Origin: Asparagopsis taxiformis
Lineage: Eukaryota > Rhodophyta > Florideophyceae > Bonnemaisoniales > Bonnemaisoniaceae
Direction: 5' to 3'
DNA length: 64,000 bases
Assembly (NCBI GenBank): GCA_030407315.1
Contig: JALQPE010002070.1
Span: 124,001-188,000 of the forward strand
Part shown: positions 11,018-21,063 of the stretch, in pieces
Layout of the letters: each line of letters starts with the position of its first letter
Numbering within the stretch: position 1 is the first letter of the stretch
Notes under the pieces: generated by a model
Seen by the model: the letters and a program-made list of their open reading frames with translations, nothing else
The model's database searches: none
What the model was told of the DNA's origin: nothing
Program-made: the position numbers and the translations under genes

Positions 11018-11866
11018 ATGAATATGCACTTTGACCAAAACTACTCCAAATCCAACTACATGGACGCTATACGCGCCGATTTCACCAGACGCGCGCCAGA
11101 CTACGACCAAGGTTCAAACGGTCAGATGCATAAAGACATTATCGAGCGTCTCCTAAACACGTATCCACCACAATACCCCGTACTGGACATCGCTTGTGGA
11201 ACGGGTCTTCTATCTGCGATGGTTGGCCAGAACGGCGCCGGTACAACTGGTCTGGATCATACGCCGGCAATGCTGGATCAGGCGCGACGAAACGCTCCGG
11301 AAGCAACCTTCGTGCAGGGCGCTGCCGAAGCGCTACCGTTTGAAAACGAATCATTTTCTAGCGTGTACATCTGCAGTGCATTGGTATATTTCACGGACAT
11401 CGGCGCGTGTCTATCGGAGGCTAAGCGTGTGCTGAGAAATGGCGGATTTGTGGCCTACCAAGCAGTCACATTAGACTCGTATGTTCTAGGCGTGGCGCTT
11501 GCTAGCGCACTGGAGCGTCGTTTCGGTCGAATTGAGGGGGCGCGTTATTTTAAATTGCCACATGCTGTGACGGATGGTAGAATTGATAATGAGAAATTGT
11601 TACAGACGGCTGGCTTTGTGAACGTCGTTGCGCAGACGCATACGGTGCATAGTACGATTTCAATCGAGACAGCGGAACAGTGGTGGAACGGAGCGACGGT
11701 CAGTTGCAATGCTATGATGCAGCGATTAAAATTGCTAACGGATGCGGATAGAGAGGTGGTGCGGCTGGAATTTTTGAAGTTCCTGGAGGAGAGACGGGAT
11801 GTGAATGATATGATTGCTGACAAAGTTACTAGTTGGTATGTGAAGGGTACAAAGGGCGGTGGCTGA
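11018..11866 (+). CDS. Class I SAM-dependent methyltransferase (UbiE/COQ5-like fold, substrate unknown)
   Basis: A 282-residue single-domain methyltransferase. Motif I (VLDIACGTG, residues 55-63) binds S-adenosylmethionine. Motif II includes TGLDHTPAMLDQARRN, followed by EALPFENESFSSVYI and the post-motif strand VLRNGGFVAYQ, the order seen in Methyltransf_11 proteins. The C-terminal 110 residues are helical and unfamiliar, so the acceptor (lipid, quinone, sterol or small molecule) cannot be named. No leader, so probably cytosolic. The start ATG at 11018 sits just before MNMHFDQNYSK. Intronless. Confidence 0.75.
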   Translation: MNMHFDQNYSKSNYMDAIRADFTRRAPDYDQGSNGQMHKDIIERLLNTYPPQYPVLDIACGTGLLSAMVGQNGAGTTGLDHTPAMLDQARRNAPEATFVQGAAEALPFENESFSSVYICSALVYFTDIGACLSEAKRVLRNGGFVAYQAVTLDSYVLGVALASALERRFGRIEGARYFKLPHAVTDGRIDNEKLLQTAGFVNVVAQTHTVHSTISIETAEQWWNGATVSCNAMMQRLKLLTDADREVVRLEFLKFLEERRDVNDMIADKVTSWYVKGTKGGG

Positions 11867-13069
11867 GGTGCGTGTGATTGTCGAACGGCTTTGCAGGCTG
11901 GTTGGGTCGTTGGAGATGGGTGGGATAGTTTGCAAGAAGGTGAAGGCTGCTGTGCAGGCATGCACGTGAATAGTGTTTTATTGTACGGGTTGATTTAGGG
12001 CAGATTAGTTGACAGCGGGAGAGCGGCGATGAGTGCTGGGGATGCTGCGACTCTGAAAAATATCTTTTTGCGCTTTCCCGACCAACTGAACTGGTGCTAG
12101 CGTGTCAGAGGTGAGGGCGACATATTGCTCGACGGAAAGACGAATGTATGAGGGAGGAAGAATAAATAAACGATGAGCAACTCATGCTTTTACGTAACTG
12201 TTACAAGCGATGTGCAGTGATGCTCACATGCTATTGCGGGTGATTGGCAGAGTTTGGTCGAGACAGCAAGTTGAGTCGGGCCGCGTGCCATGTTTTCTAC
12301 CATTGTGAGTCTGCACGACGAAGGGGCGAGCACATGGAAAGTTTGCTGCTGAATATATGGCAGCGGATATTGGCGGAGAGCGGATAAGACGAGGTGTGAT
12401 CGGCGGTGATGTCGGGTGGTGTATGCGGATGTAGGCGAGTCTAGGGAGATGTACCTGGCAAAGTTTCTAAAGGACAGAGGAGGGAATTTAGTGTTGGAGT
12501 GATTTGGCGGCCATGCAAGAGGGATGAGAAACGTGTGGCGGTGATGTGTCTGATGCGACTAGTGCGTAATGGTATGTCGTGTTGGTGGGAGCGAGTTGAA
12601 TTTGTTGTTGTTGTGACCGTTTAGAGGGAGTTTGTGTGCTAGCTGTTTTGATGAAAGTGTCGAGCGAGCACGGCAGCGAGCGAGCGAGTTGCTTGCGTCG
12701 ACAGAGGTAGTTGTCGCGATGGGGCCGGAACGGGCGAAAAAAACTGTAAGTGTGGGAGGGAGCATACAGCGGAGTATAATTTGAAAAAATTTGATTCCAC
12801 GTCTCGCGGACGGTCGAGTGAGACAGCACGTAGTTTGATTGAGTAATGTGACAGCGTGGAAGCGGGCGAACTGCGCGGCACTGCAAGAGTGGAAAGAAAT
12901 TGACGTGTTGGGCGATGATTGAACGGGAAACGGGCCAAAAGTGATGAATCAGCAGACCCAGCGGTCCAAATGGCAGAGTGCGACTGTCGGGCCGCCAACC
13001 TGCACTGAATGGGGAGACGCGATTTGATTGGCAACTCCTAAACGTACTGTACGATGAATGGCCCCTGTA

Positions 13070-13081
13070 TTTGGCGCCAAA
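13070..13081. promoter_or_regulatory. E2F/DP-type palindrome upstream of the cyclin
   Basis: TTTGGCGCCAAA, extended by A and T to a 14-bp perfect palindrome at 13069-13082, about 710 bases before the cyclin ATG. It matches the E2F consensus on both strands. Regulation by E2F is inferred. Confidence 0.5.
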
Positions 13082-13202
13082 TCGTGCACACAGCTGGCGC
13101 TTTGGCAGAGCAGACAGCGCGATGTTTTTTGAAATAAAAATTAATAATTTGTGTACATGTCATATCTGCAATCCGGCCACGTTGCGTTAACATCTGCAGC
13201 CA

Positions 13203-13229
13203 CACTGCACTGCACTGCACTGCACTGCA
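13203..13229. repeat. CACTG pentamer array
   Basis: Five head-to-tail copies of CACTG, upstream of the cyclin start. It is one of several period-5 arrays in noncoding parts of this window. Confidence 0.85.
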
Positions 13230-13293
13230 GCATGCGTCCACCTACCGTCTTGTCGATTTGCAACAAGATACCCAGACGACCAACCACCCACGT

Positions 13294-13320
13294 CCGCACG
13301 CACGCACGCCCGCACGCACG
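13294..13320. repeat. CGCA tetramer-rich run
   Basis: Imperfect CGCA/CGCC tetramers in the cyclin leader. Confidence 0.6.
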
Positions 13321-13789
13321 TCCGCCCGCCTGTGCGCCCGCTCCCATCCATCCACATCATCAGAGCAGAGCAGAGCTCAGCCTAACGCAACATACTATCT
13401 GCCGCTCGTCTCGCCTCCACGCGCTCTCACCGATCCGCGACCGACGCTCGCTCGCTGGCTCGTTTGCACAGCACTGTCCCAAGTTGCTATATTTGGTCGT
13501 CTCACCGATCGACACAAGTGTGTTGGACTCATCACACATCCGGCCGGCAACCTGTCGCCGAGAGCACGACTCAACAAGCGCCAAACTTGCATTAATATTG
13601 CTGTCAAAGCAATTTTTTCGCCTCGCCATTATTTGCAATTATCGTCAACCAACGCGCGCTGTCCTGTCCTGTCCAGTCGCCACCGATTCAGCTCAAATCT
13701 ATTCATCGCTCCATTGTTTGTGCATGCATTGCTTCAAATCAACTGTCTCCCACGCGCACATCCAAACGCCAACACCAACAACCGCCCTC

Positions 13790-14827
13790 ATGTCGCACCT
13801 TGGTGCCCGCCCCGTCGAGCGCACATTCGCATCCGCCATGGTCGGCAAACGACCACATCACGACCTCGAGCCCTGCGCCACCGTTGCCACAGCAGTTGCC
13901 ACTGCCGCTGTGCCCGCGCTTGACTCGCACCCGTACAAGCGCCCCCGTCGCTTCAGCACCCCCGATTCCGCCACATCGACCGTCACCGTCGACCAGGGCT
14001 GCTCGGTCAGTCCCTCCCATTATCGCTTTGTGCATTGCAATCGTCCGCCGCCGCCTCCGCCCCCGCCCCCCGTCTACTCGCCAAACCTCCATTGCGACCA
14101 TTATCTCGTGCAGCATGCACACCGTCCATCGCCCATCCCTAGCGCCCCCACACACGCCGCCAATCAGTACTGCGTGGACAGAACGCCGCAGTACACCCAT
14201 CAATCCGTTTCGCCCCTCTTCTCGCCGACGCCCCCGCTCGAGCTCCCGCCGCCACAACAGCCGCTGCGTTCAGATGTGGACGTCGAAGCCGATATTATTA
14301 ACAGTTTTGCTACTGGCGACACTGGCGCTATCAACTGGACCAATGAAATGCTCATCAGTGTGCTCACAACCGACATTGAGGATTTGTGCTATGTCAACGA
14401 GGAGAACAGTGATCATGTGGTCAAAGCTGAGCACAAGATATTCTTTTCACAGTACAGACAGCCGTTTGAACTCGAGTTTTACATTCGACGTCTGGTGCAG
14501 TATTCCAACTGTTCGGCTTCCGCGTTTGTGACCGCTCTCGTCTATTTGGACCGCGTGCAGGAGAGATGCAAGGCGTTGAGTATGAGCGAAATGAACTGTC
14601 ATCGATTGATATGCACCGCGTTGGTGTTGGCTATCAAGTATTTGGACGATGAAGTTTATTCTAATGTGTACTATGCTCGCGTCGGCGGTCTATCCACAGA
14701 GGAGCTCAACAGTTTAGAGGCAACGATGCTGGACGTGCTCGGGTGGAACCTGACGGTGTGCCCGGAAACGTACGGCATGTACGAAGATAGTTTGATGCAA
14801 TCGGCGTCGTTGCTGAACAGCAGTTGA
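13790..14827 (+). CDS. PHO80-like (P/U-type) cyclin
   Basis: Regulatory subunit for a PHO85/CDKA-type kinase. The 345-residue protein has a disordered, Pro-rich N-terminus (about 160 residues, with a run of Pro near residue 85) and a C-terminal cyclin box. The box starts at PFELEFYIRRLVQYSNCSAS and continues FVTALVYLDRVQER, HRLICTALVLAIKYLDDEVY, SNVYYARVGGLSTEELNSLE and LDVLGWNLTV. The NxYYAxVGGxSxxELNxLE block is diagnostic of the PHO80 family, which links phosphate or nutrient state to the cell cycle in fungi and plants. The ATG at 13790 is the first that gives a sensible protein, although the frame is open further upstream. An E2F palindrome upstream suggests cell-cycle control. Confidence 0.85.
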   Translation: MSHLGARPVERTFASAMVGKRPHHDLEPCATVATAVATAAVPALDSHPYKRPRRFSTPDSATSTVTVDQGCSVSPSHYRFVHCNRPPPPPPPPPVYSPNLHCDHYLVQHAHRPSPIPSAPTHAANQYCVDRTPQYTHQSVSPLFSPTPPLELPPPQQPLRSDVDVEADIINSFATGDTGAINWTNEMLISVLTTDIEDLCYVNEENSDHVVKAEHKIFFSQYRQPFELEFYIRRLVQYSNCSASAFVTALVYLDRVQERCKALSMSEMNCHRLICTALVLAIKYLDDEVYSNVYYARVGGLSTEELNSLEATMLDVLGWNLTVCPETYGMYEDSLMQSASLLNSS

Positions 14828-15314
14828 ACTTGTATAATAAGTAATGCCTAGTTTGCGTTGTAGCAATTTTGGGAGCTTGGGCGCTTTCACTAACTAGATA
14901 TCTACACCATGTACTTGGGTAAAAAGATGGCGATGCGAGTGGCTGAGTCAGTGTGCGCGCGCAGCTCATCAATAAACCAACTTTAATATTGTCGCAGCCA
15001 ATAGCATGCGATGCGCAGCATTGGAGATATGACACTTGAGATATGAAATCACTATGTTGGTGGAAAGCATTCCACTTTTGCGCAAATCTTGAAACCGCAA
15101 GAAACCAGTGCCCCAACTTACCGTCCCGCTCAGCGCACGCACGCACCAAACTCCCATCAAGAAATCAATTTCTATGTCCATCCATTCACCGCTTGTGATG
15201 GAGAAACTGCCATATTGGTCGCTAATTGTACTAGTGCAGCCAACTCTCGCTGCACATCAACTCGCGTTTCGATGGAACCTCCTCGACGCGCGCCCGCTTC
15301 CAGCATCCCTTTCC
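14828..15314. other. Convergent 3' flanks of the cyclin and SDR39U1-like gene
   Basis: A gap of 487 bases between facing stop codons. No supported gene. Confidence 0.35.
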
Positions 15315-16421
15315 TCAATACCCCTCGTCGACAACAGCCTTTAACGCCGAAGCCGCATCACTATACGTAAATTCAAATCCTTCCTCCAACAGTCTCTTCG
15401 GCACCACCCGATTCCCGTCCAACACCACCGACGCGCCCTCCCCGAACAACAACTTGACAGCGAATCCGGGCACCGCAAACAAATTGGGTCTCGCCATTGT
15501 TTTCGCCAACGCTTCGCAAAACTCGCCCATCGTCACCGGCGTCGGTCCCGTCCCATTATACGCGCCCGACATGGACGCCACTTGCGCAGCACGTATAAAA
15601 ATCCGCACCAAATCATCCACATGCACCCACGACATCCACTGCTGACCCGACCCGACAGGTCCACCTAAATACGCCTTGAAAATGGGCAGCATTTTCTGCA
15701 GCGCTCCACCCTCTCCACCGAGCACAATACCCGTGCGCACAAGCACGACGCGCACCGCGTCTGTCTCGCGCGCCAATTGCATCGCCGCCGCCTCCCATTG
15801 CGCGCACAAATCGGCCAAAAAGTCTGTCGCCGCGTCGCTCGACTCGTCAAATGTCGCCGACAAACTCGGCCCGTAGTATCCGACCGCCGACGAACCGACG
15901 TAGCATTTCGGCCGCGCTTCCGGCGCCAGATCGACGATAGCACGCACCAACGCGTTGGTCGTGTCCAATCGCGACCGCACAATCTGCTGCTTGGTCGCCG
16001 CGTTCCATCGCGTGGCGATCGGATGTCCGCACAGATTGATCACCGCATCGGCCCCGGATAGCACGTCGCGCCACGCGTTGGCATCGTCGCGGTTTGGCGC
16101 CCACACGCGCGTCGACACCCCGGATGCAAGTCCGCTCGGCGTCGCAGAGCGCGTTAACACGGTCACCGATACCCCCGCTTGCGCCAGCGCGGCTGTGAGA
16201 CGCTTGCCGATGAAACCGGTGCCGCCGGCTACTACGACGCGCGATAGCGTCATTGTCGGCGCGCGCGACGGGTGCGACGGGCGCGACAGATGCGGTGTGC
16301 AGAGTCGCGCGCCGAATAGGGAGGGGCGAAGGGGGAGGCGGCGCGCGGTTAGGTTACATTGTGCGCTGGCACGACGGGTGGATAGGGTTGGTGGTGATGG
16401 GAGCGAAAAGGCCAATGTCAT
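15315..16421 (-). CDS. SDR39U1/YfcH-type NAD(P)-binding epimerase-like protein, probably plastid-targeted
   Basis: Atypical short-chain dehydrogenase of the TIGR01777 group (bacterial YfcH, plant chloroplast relatives named after SulA). The 368-residue protein starts with about 55 Ser/Thr/Arg-rich residues, a transit-peptide-like leader. The mature part opens with VVVAGGTGFIGKRL (dinucleotide loop). It continues with DAVINLCGHPI, the active-site region KCYVGSSAVGYYGP and WMSWVHVDDLVRI, then the C-terminal DUF1731-like block VPGFAVKLLFGEGASVVLDG with RVVPKRLLEEGFEF. The natural substrate of this family is unknown. A second in-frame ATG at the leader/domain border (MTLSRVVV) could give a cytosolic form. 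Intronless. Confidence 0.85.
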   Translation of the reverse strand: MTLAFSLPSPPTLSTRRASAQCNLTARRLPLRPSLFGARLCTPHLSRPSHPSRAPTMTLSRVVVAGGTGFIGKRLTAALAQAGVSVTVLTRSATPSGLASGVSTRVWAPNRDDANAWRDVLSGADAVINLCGHPIATRWNAATKQQIVRSRLDTTNALVRAIVDLAPEARPKCYVGSSAVGYYGPSLSATFDESSDAATDFLADLCAQWEAAAMQLARETDAVRVVLVRTGIVLGGEGGALQKMLPIFKAYLGGPVGSGQQWMSWVHVDDLVRIFIRAAQVASMSGAYNGTGPTPVTMGEFCEALAKTMARPNLFAVPGFAVKLLFGEGASVVLDGNRVVPKRLLEEGFEFTYSDAASALKAVVDEGY

Positions 16422-17129
16422 GGCTGGATGGTGTGCGATGCAGGATTGGTGGTTGATGACGTTGCGGTGGAGATTGGCGGTTGTAAAATTGTGGCGTTAA
16501 TTGGTGCGTGATTGCGGGTGTGCTCACGGATATCTCGTGGTTTGAGGTGCTCATGAGATATGCTACCAATTTGTTTGAATATTTTTGACAAAGATAACGT
16601 AATATGTTTGTTGTTGTACTAAATTAAAATCAACTCGTACTGTATTGGTCTTACCTCATCGGATTGGTTAAGGCCACGGTATTATGGATTTTAGAAGGCA
16701 AACCTTTTCGTTTAGCAGACGGTATCACCCATCGAATAGTTGGTGCGTCGCAGAGATGATTGCGGCGATCGAAAGGCAACACAGCCTGGCGCCAGACTTG
16801 ATTGCTACACGCGTGGCAACTGCAAAAATAAGTCCATCGAGATACAGAATACAGGTGCGTGTTGATAAAGGTACGGAAACATTTGGACAACAAGGGCAAG
16901 CCCGTCTAGATTTAAGCTTGTCAGAAGTGCAGCACCACTGCCAGACGACACAGAGGTGTACTCCTGGTGAGTAGCTTATGATTTATGGAAGAGTGCGTGA
17001 CAGAAACACTTTGTCTCAATGACACTGTTGACAATCAATCACGGCTACAAACCAGCGCACATGGCCTGCAATCGCATGACGTGTCAATAACACGCTTGAA
17101 TTCACATATGCGATCAAGGCCATGACTAC

Positions 17130-17159
17130 GCCGTTCCGTTCTGTGCCGTGCCGTGCCGC
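17130..17159. repeat. Period-5 CCGTT/CCGTG array
   Basis: Imperfect pentamers in the gap before ADCK1. Confidence 0.6.
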
Positions 17160-17971
17160 ATGCTACTGATAGTTGGCAGCATCCCATTGATTGCAATTCC
17201 ACAGCGTCGGGCGCCGTTGGAATCAAAATATATCGCCAAGCGTTTGGGTGTCGTTCGCACTACACCTGTAACTTACAGCAACCATGAATTAACCCACACC
17301 CTCTTATTCCTTGTAAACCCGCCAAACTCTCTATCGCCGCTCAACCACCTCGTCCGTGCCGCACCGCGCCACGCCGCACATTCGGCAATTGCAGCATTCC
17401 CGCAAGGAATGGCGTCATCGACATCATACTCACACAATAAGCATTCCACACTGCCATCACTTTCTTCCTGTCGGAACCCTCCATGGCACGCTACATCAAT
17501 ATCAACGTACATACACAACAGATGAACAACGCCAATTCTCAATCTCGCGTCGCGCTCCGATGTACAACGTGACGGTCTCTTCTGTAGCGCAATGAGGAAA
17601 GCTTGGATGGAAAAAGATGTGGCAATCTGCGCCCGCACAAAACATGTCATCGCAATTCTACAGCTGTACGAAAACCTGGCGACACGCTTGGTCGACAGAG
17701 AAAAACTCTTCTTACCAGTACGCTCCCGACATATGTCCCCTTCCACAACGACCGTACAGAATGCATGTTTGCTCCTCTTGTCGATCGCCCTGTCTTTCGC
17801 AACAACGCAGCCTCATCACACGTTACAAAATCTACTTTGCTTCCGGCACTAATTTGGACTGCGAATCAAGCACCATATTATTTTCACGTGTTCGCTCTGG
17901 TGCCTCCTAATTTAGAAACGGCAACAACACAGCCCTGCGATAGTCGTCTTGTTTGCGTACAGTTTCTCCAG

Positions 17972-17991
17972 ACACACACACACACACACAC
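17972..17991. repeat. AC dinucleotide microsatellite
   Basis: Ten uninterrupted AC units. Confidence 0.9.
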
Positions 17992-18504
17992 CTAACTCTT
18001 CTTTTAGTTTTGAGAGCTCCCAAGTTCCGGATCGACTTTGCAGTAATCTTTTCGAGTGAGCTAGCATCCGTCATCAGTGGGAGTGCGACCTGATCCTTGA
18101 ACGCACTATTCATGACAAGTTGTGATTTGTAGCACTCGACCTAAATTTGCGAACCAACTATGGCGTTCACCCCTGTGCTACTTTCATGTTGTACCAAACG
18201 GTATGGATGAAAATGACATCACAATTTGCAATGTAACAGCGAATCCATGACAGTTTTTCTTGTCCTGGGTCCAGCTTAGCTTCCAATAAATCTCGTTTGA
18301 CAGCGCAAAAATGCCAGAAAATATTCCACCTCATTTTGACCTCAGACGGCCTACCCCACTCTGCTAGAGGCGCAAATGTTTTCTTGTTCCAAGACTGTCC
18401 CCATTGTCCATACTACAACAAGCGTGCAACAGGGAGGACGCATCAAAACTGCTTCGGCTTGGCGAATTTTCTCTCCAAGTCAAAAGCCTTGAATCGCTCC
18501 CAAT

Positions 18505-20223
18505 ATGACTTTCCGCAGAAGACTAACACTTGGTGCATTAGCTTCAGCAGGCCTAGCGGCCGCAGCTGTGAAAATTGAAAGATCTCCATCCACGTTTGAC
18601 CCCACTACACCACTGGGAAATGCAGCGTCAGGTGTCATAGCCTCTGTCAGATTTGCGCGCGCCTTTGGCACCGCGGGTACTATCATGGCCGACTATCGCT
18701 ATCTCTTCTATACACACACAGATTACAACAGCGATCAATACAAGTCTGCCAGAAGCGAGGTGCACAAGCGCTCCGCTGCCAAATTGCTCCATCTTGCCCG
18801 AACGCAGGGTGCCGTCTACGTGAAGATTGGACAGCATATTGCAAGCATGAACCATGCCGTTCCGGACGAATACTCCTCCCAGCTCAAATTACTAGAGGAC
18901 CGTGCAGCGTATCGTCCATATCCGCAAATCAAACGCATGGTCGAGAGTCAACTGCACTCTCCGCTCAACGATCTATTTCTCGAGTTTGACGAAACACCCG
19001 TAGCGGCCGCTTCGCTTGCGCAGGTACACGCGGCTCGGCTACGAGAAACGGGCGAGAAGGTTGCTGTAAAAGTGCAATACCCAGGGTTGGAATCTTTGGT
19101 CCATGGCGACCTCATCTCGATTCGTTTCCTGTCCAGACTATTGTCGTGGGTGTTTCCGTTCTTTGACATGCACTGGGTCGTTGATCAGTTTCGAAGAAAT
19201 CTAGAACAGGAACTCAACTTTCTTCTGGAGGCCAACAGCGCAGTGCGGACCAGTCATTTCTTCGAGAACGACGAGCGCATCTTCGTGCCGCGAATGCATT
19301 TCAAGTATTCGACGTCGCGCGTGTTGACGATGGAGTACATCGATGGTTGTCGAGTGGATGATATCGAAGCATTGCAAGCGGCCGGCATAGACATGCACAA
19401 ACTTGCGCAGGCTGTCGTAGAGGCGTTTGCGCAGATGATCTTTGTAAATGGATTTGTGCACTGCGATCCGCACGCGGGAAATCTGATGGTGCGAGCGAAA
19501 GACAACGGTCAATACGAGCTGTTTTTGTTGGATCACGGTCTGTATCGCGAGCTGGACGACGACTTTCGACAGAGCTATTGTAAATTATGGAAAGGACTAG
19601 TGCTGCGAAACGAGAGAGATGTTGCGGAAGCGTCGGAGGAACTCGGCGCGCCTGGATTTGCCAATGTGTTTTCGATCTTTCTGTTGAATCGATCGTGGAC
19701 GTTTGCAAAGCAGTTGCGGACGGATATAAAGCAGAAAATGAGCAAGGAGGAAATGCGTCGGCTGCGCAAGGATCTCAGCGCGGGCGGCATTAAATCGCAA
19801 GCGGATGTGTCGGCATTCGTGGAAAAGGTGCCAGATGATTTGCTGCTTGTGTTCAAGATGAATTCATTGGTGCGAAACGTGAACAGGGCATTGGGTGCGA
19901 GTGTGAATCGCTTCAAGGTGAACGCCAGATACGCGGTGCGCGGTCTATGGCATTTGAATGGAACGACGCAATCTACTGATGCGTCTCAAGTGGCGATTCT
20001 TGCAAGTACGCATAAGGAGATGGTGGTGGAGGGAATTTTGGGTTACTTGCGATCGATCGCGTTTAAATTGGCGCAGTATGCTGATAGTGTTAGCGTTGAG
20101 GTGAATCTTTTCGCTCTTGATGTTGCGCTGTTTGTTATGAGATGGTGGATGAGCGGCAATTTGTGGAGTATGTTGACAAACGTTATAGAAGAGGATTCAT
20201 CGGAAAGAAAACTAATCGGATGA
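18505..20223 (+). CDS. ADCK1: ABC1/UbiB-family atypical kinase, ADCK1-like
   Basis: Member of the ADCK1/yeast Mcp2(Cqd2) branch, mitochondrial atypical kinases linked to coenzyme Q distribution and membrane lipid balance. The 572-residue protein begins with a basic leader and a hydrophobic helix (LGALASAGLAAAAV). It then has the family KxGQ motif (AVYVKIGQHIASM), the Ala-rich nucleotide loop (VAAASLAQVHAA), the VAVKVQYPG lysine and the QELNFLLEA segment. The catalytic loop is HCDPHAGNLMV and the metal-binding DHG is FLLDHGLYREL, so the active-site set is complete. About 200 C-terminal residues are helical. Start ATG at 18505. Intronless. The leader suggests a mitochondrial location; plastid is an alternative because algae have many ABC1K paralogues. 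Confidence 0.88.
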   Translation: MTFRRRLTLGALASAGLAAAAVKIERSPSTFDPTTPLGNAASGVIASVRFARAFGTAGTIMADYRYLFYTHTDYNSDQYKSARSEVHKRSAAKLLHLARTQGAVYVKIGQHIASMNHAVPDEYSSQLKLLEDRAAYRPYPQIKRMVESQLHSPLNDLFLEFDETPVAAASLAQVHAARLRETGEKVAVKVQYPGLESLVHGDLISIRFLSRLLSWVFPFFDMHWVVDQFRRNLEQELNFLLEANSAVRTSHFFENDERIFVPRMHFKYSTSRVLTMEYIDGCRVDDIEALQAAGIDMHKLAQAVVEAFAQMIFVNGFVHCDPHAGNLMVRAKDNGQYELFLLDHGLYRELDDDFRQSYCKLWKGLVLRNERDVAEASEELGAPGFANVFSIFLLNRSWTFAKQLRTDIKQKMSKEEMRRLRKDLSAGGIKSQADVSAFVEKVPDDLLLVFKMNSLVRNVNRALGASVNRFKVNARYAVRGLWHLNGTTQSTDASQVAILASTHKEMVVEGILGYLRSIAFKLAQYADSVSVEVNLFALDVALFVMRWWMSGNLWSMLTNVIEEDSSERKLIG

Positions 20224-20397
20224 GTGTGTCGGGAAGCGATCGGAGGCTAATCGGGGCACCGAATTTAATGACACGTGATGCAGTGGACGCCACCAAGTTT
20301 GCACATGAACATGATCGTTAGACGTCAAGTTGGACACTTTTACGTCAAATGATAGGCATCGCGAAAGAATATACAGTCGCAGTTATCTATGAATAAA

Positions 20398-21063
20398 TCA
20401 ACTCTTAACCTTCTCCGGAATGTCATTATCATCTTCAACATCGAAGGCATCACCATCCAGCATTTCAGCGTCAATCATCGAAGTAGTCAAATCGAGTCTG
20501 TCGGCAGCTCTAGCGCTTGCAGTTGCCATATCGTCAAACCACTCTTCCAGTTGCTCAAAGTCCTCATCGGCCGCTATGATAGCATTATTCTTGCACACTG
20601 TGTCGGCATGTTCACGCTCCTGCTCTGCAGAAACCTCCAAATTGTCCATTGTGGAGCCGAAATCGGCGTCACCATACTCCTCCATCAGCTCCATATACCC
20701 CAATGCCTGCTGCTTGGCACTTTCAGTGAGTCCGCGGAAGGTCGAAGCGGCCTCTAGTTCAGCGTCCAGTTCTGCGCGCTGTGCAAAGTACTCGTAGCGC
20801 ATTGATGCCATTGCGCGGCTTGCAAATGCGGAATGAATGCTCTCCCGGGTGCGTTTCCCTTCCAGCAGATTTTCTTCTTCCTCAAAGGCGTCTTCATTTT
20901 CTTCGTCAACAGCGGGGGGCACAAAGTCCTTGTCGGCGCCAGTCTTTGTCGCGAATGAACGGGGCAATTGGCGCACGAACAAATTACTGGCCGGACGAGA
21001 GGCAGAGTGAAGCGGAGCAACTGTCGCCACCGCTCTATACGTGAGCTGAAACAGTCGATTCAT
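20398..21063 (-). CDS. Degenerate rubrerythrin-like (ferritin-fold) protein, probably mitochondrial
   Basis: A 221-residue protein. The leader (MNRLFQLTYRAVATV ... LPRSFATKTGA) looks mitochondrial and is followed by an acidic linker. Residues about 76-190 follow a rubrerythrin four-helix pattern: HSAFASRAMASMRYEYFAQR, then STMDNLEVSAEQEREHA, then a last helix ending ARAADRL. By-eye alignment puts R83 where helix 1 needs Glu. A116 and Q119 replace the ExxH of helix 2, and S183 and A186 replace the ExxH of helix 4. Only E149 and H152 could still be ligands, so a working di-iron centre is unlikely. No C-terminal rubredoxin Cys pairs are seen. The ATG at 21063 is used; the frame extends 12 bases further to a non-ATG codon. 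Confidence 0.55.
   Translation of the reverse strand: MNRLFQLTYRAVATVAPLHSASRPASNLFVRQLPRSFATKTGADKDFVPPAVDEENEDAFEEEENLLEGKRTRESIHSAFASRAMASMRYEYFAQRAELDAELEAASTFRGLTESAKQQALGYMELMEEYGDADFGSTMDNLEVSAEQEREHADTVCKNNAIIAADEDFEQLEEWFDDMATASARAADRLDLTTSMIDAEMLDGDAFDVEDDNDIPEKVKS

Larger units (their letters stand above)
11867..13789. other. Long leader/promoter region of the cyclin gene
   Basis: Almost 2 kb. It holds an E2F palindrome (13070-13081), a CACTG pentamer array (13203-13229) and a CGCA tetramer run (13294-13320). From 13151 to the cyclin ATG the cyclin frame has no stop for 213 codons, but that translation is low complexity (His/Arg/Pro/Ser-rich). I take it as untranslated leader. Confidence 0.4.
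16422..18504. other. 2.1-kb divergent intergenic region
   Basis: The largest gap in the window. It carries period-5 CCGTT/CCGTG units (17130-17159), GCC-rich pentamers (17354-17380) and an AC dinucleotide run (17972-17991). A 42-codon frame from the ATG at 17592 ends at a GTACGC donor-like site (17718), like other introns here, but the downstream exon would stop after 13 codons. No family is recognised, so I do not call a gene. Confidence 0.35.

Noticed and set aside
13151..13789. N-terminal extension of the cyclin
   Set aside because: Low-complexity translation of repeat DNA, with the good ATG at 13790 downstream.
13739..14257. 172-residue Gly/Arg-rich minus-strand frame over the cyclin
   Set aside because: Shadow of a GC-rich coding strand; composition follows the antisense of Pro/Ser codons.
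17273..17746. 157-residue minus-strand frame
   Set aside because: Composition is irregular, no family resemblance, and it runs through C-rich promoter-like DNA.
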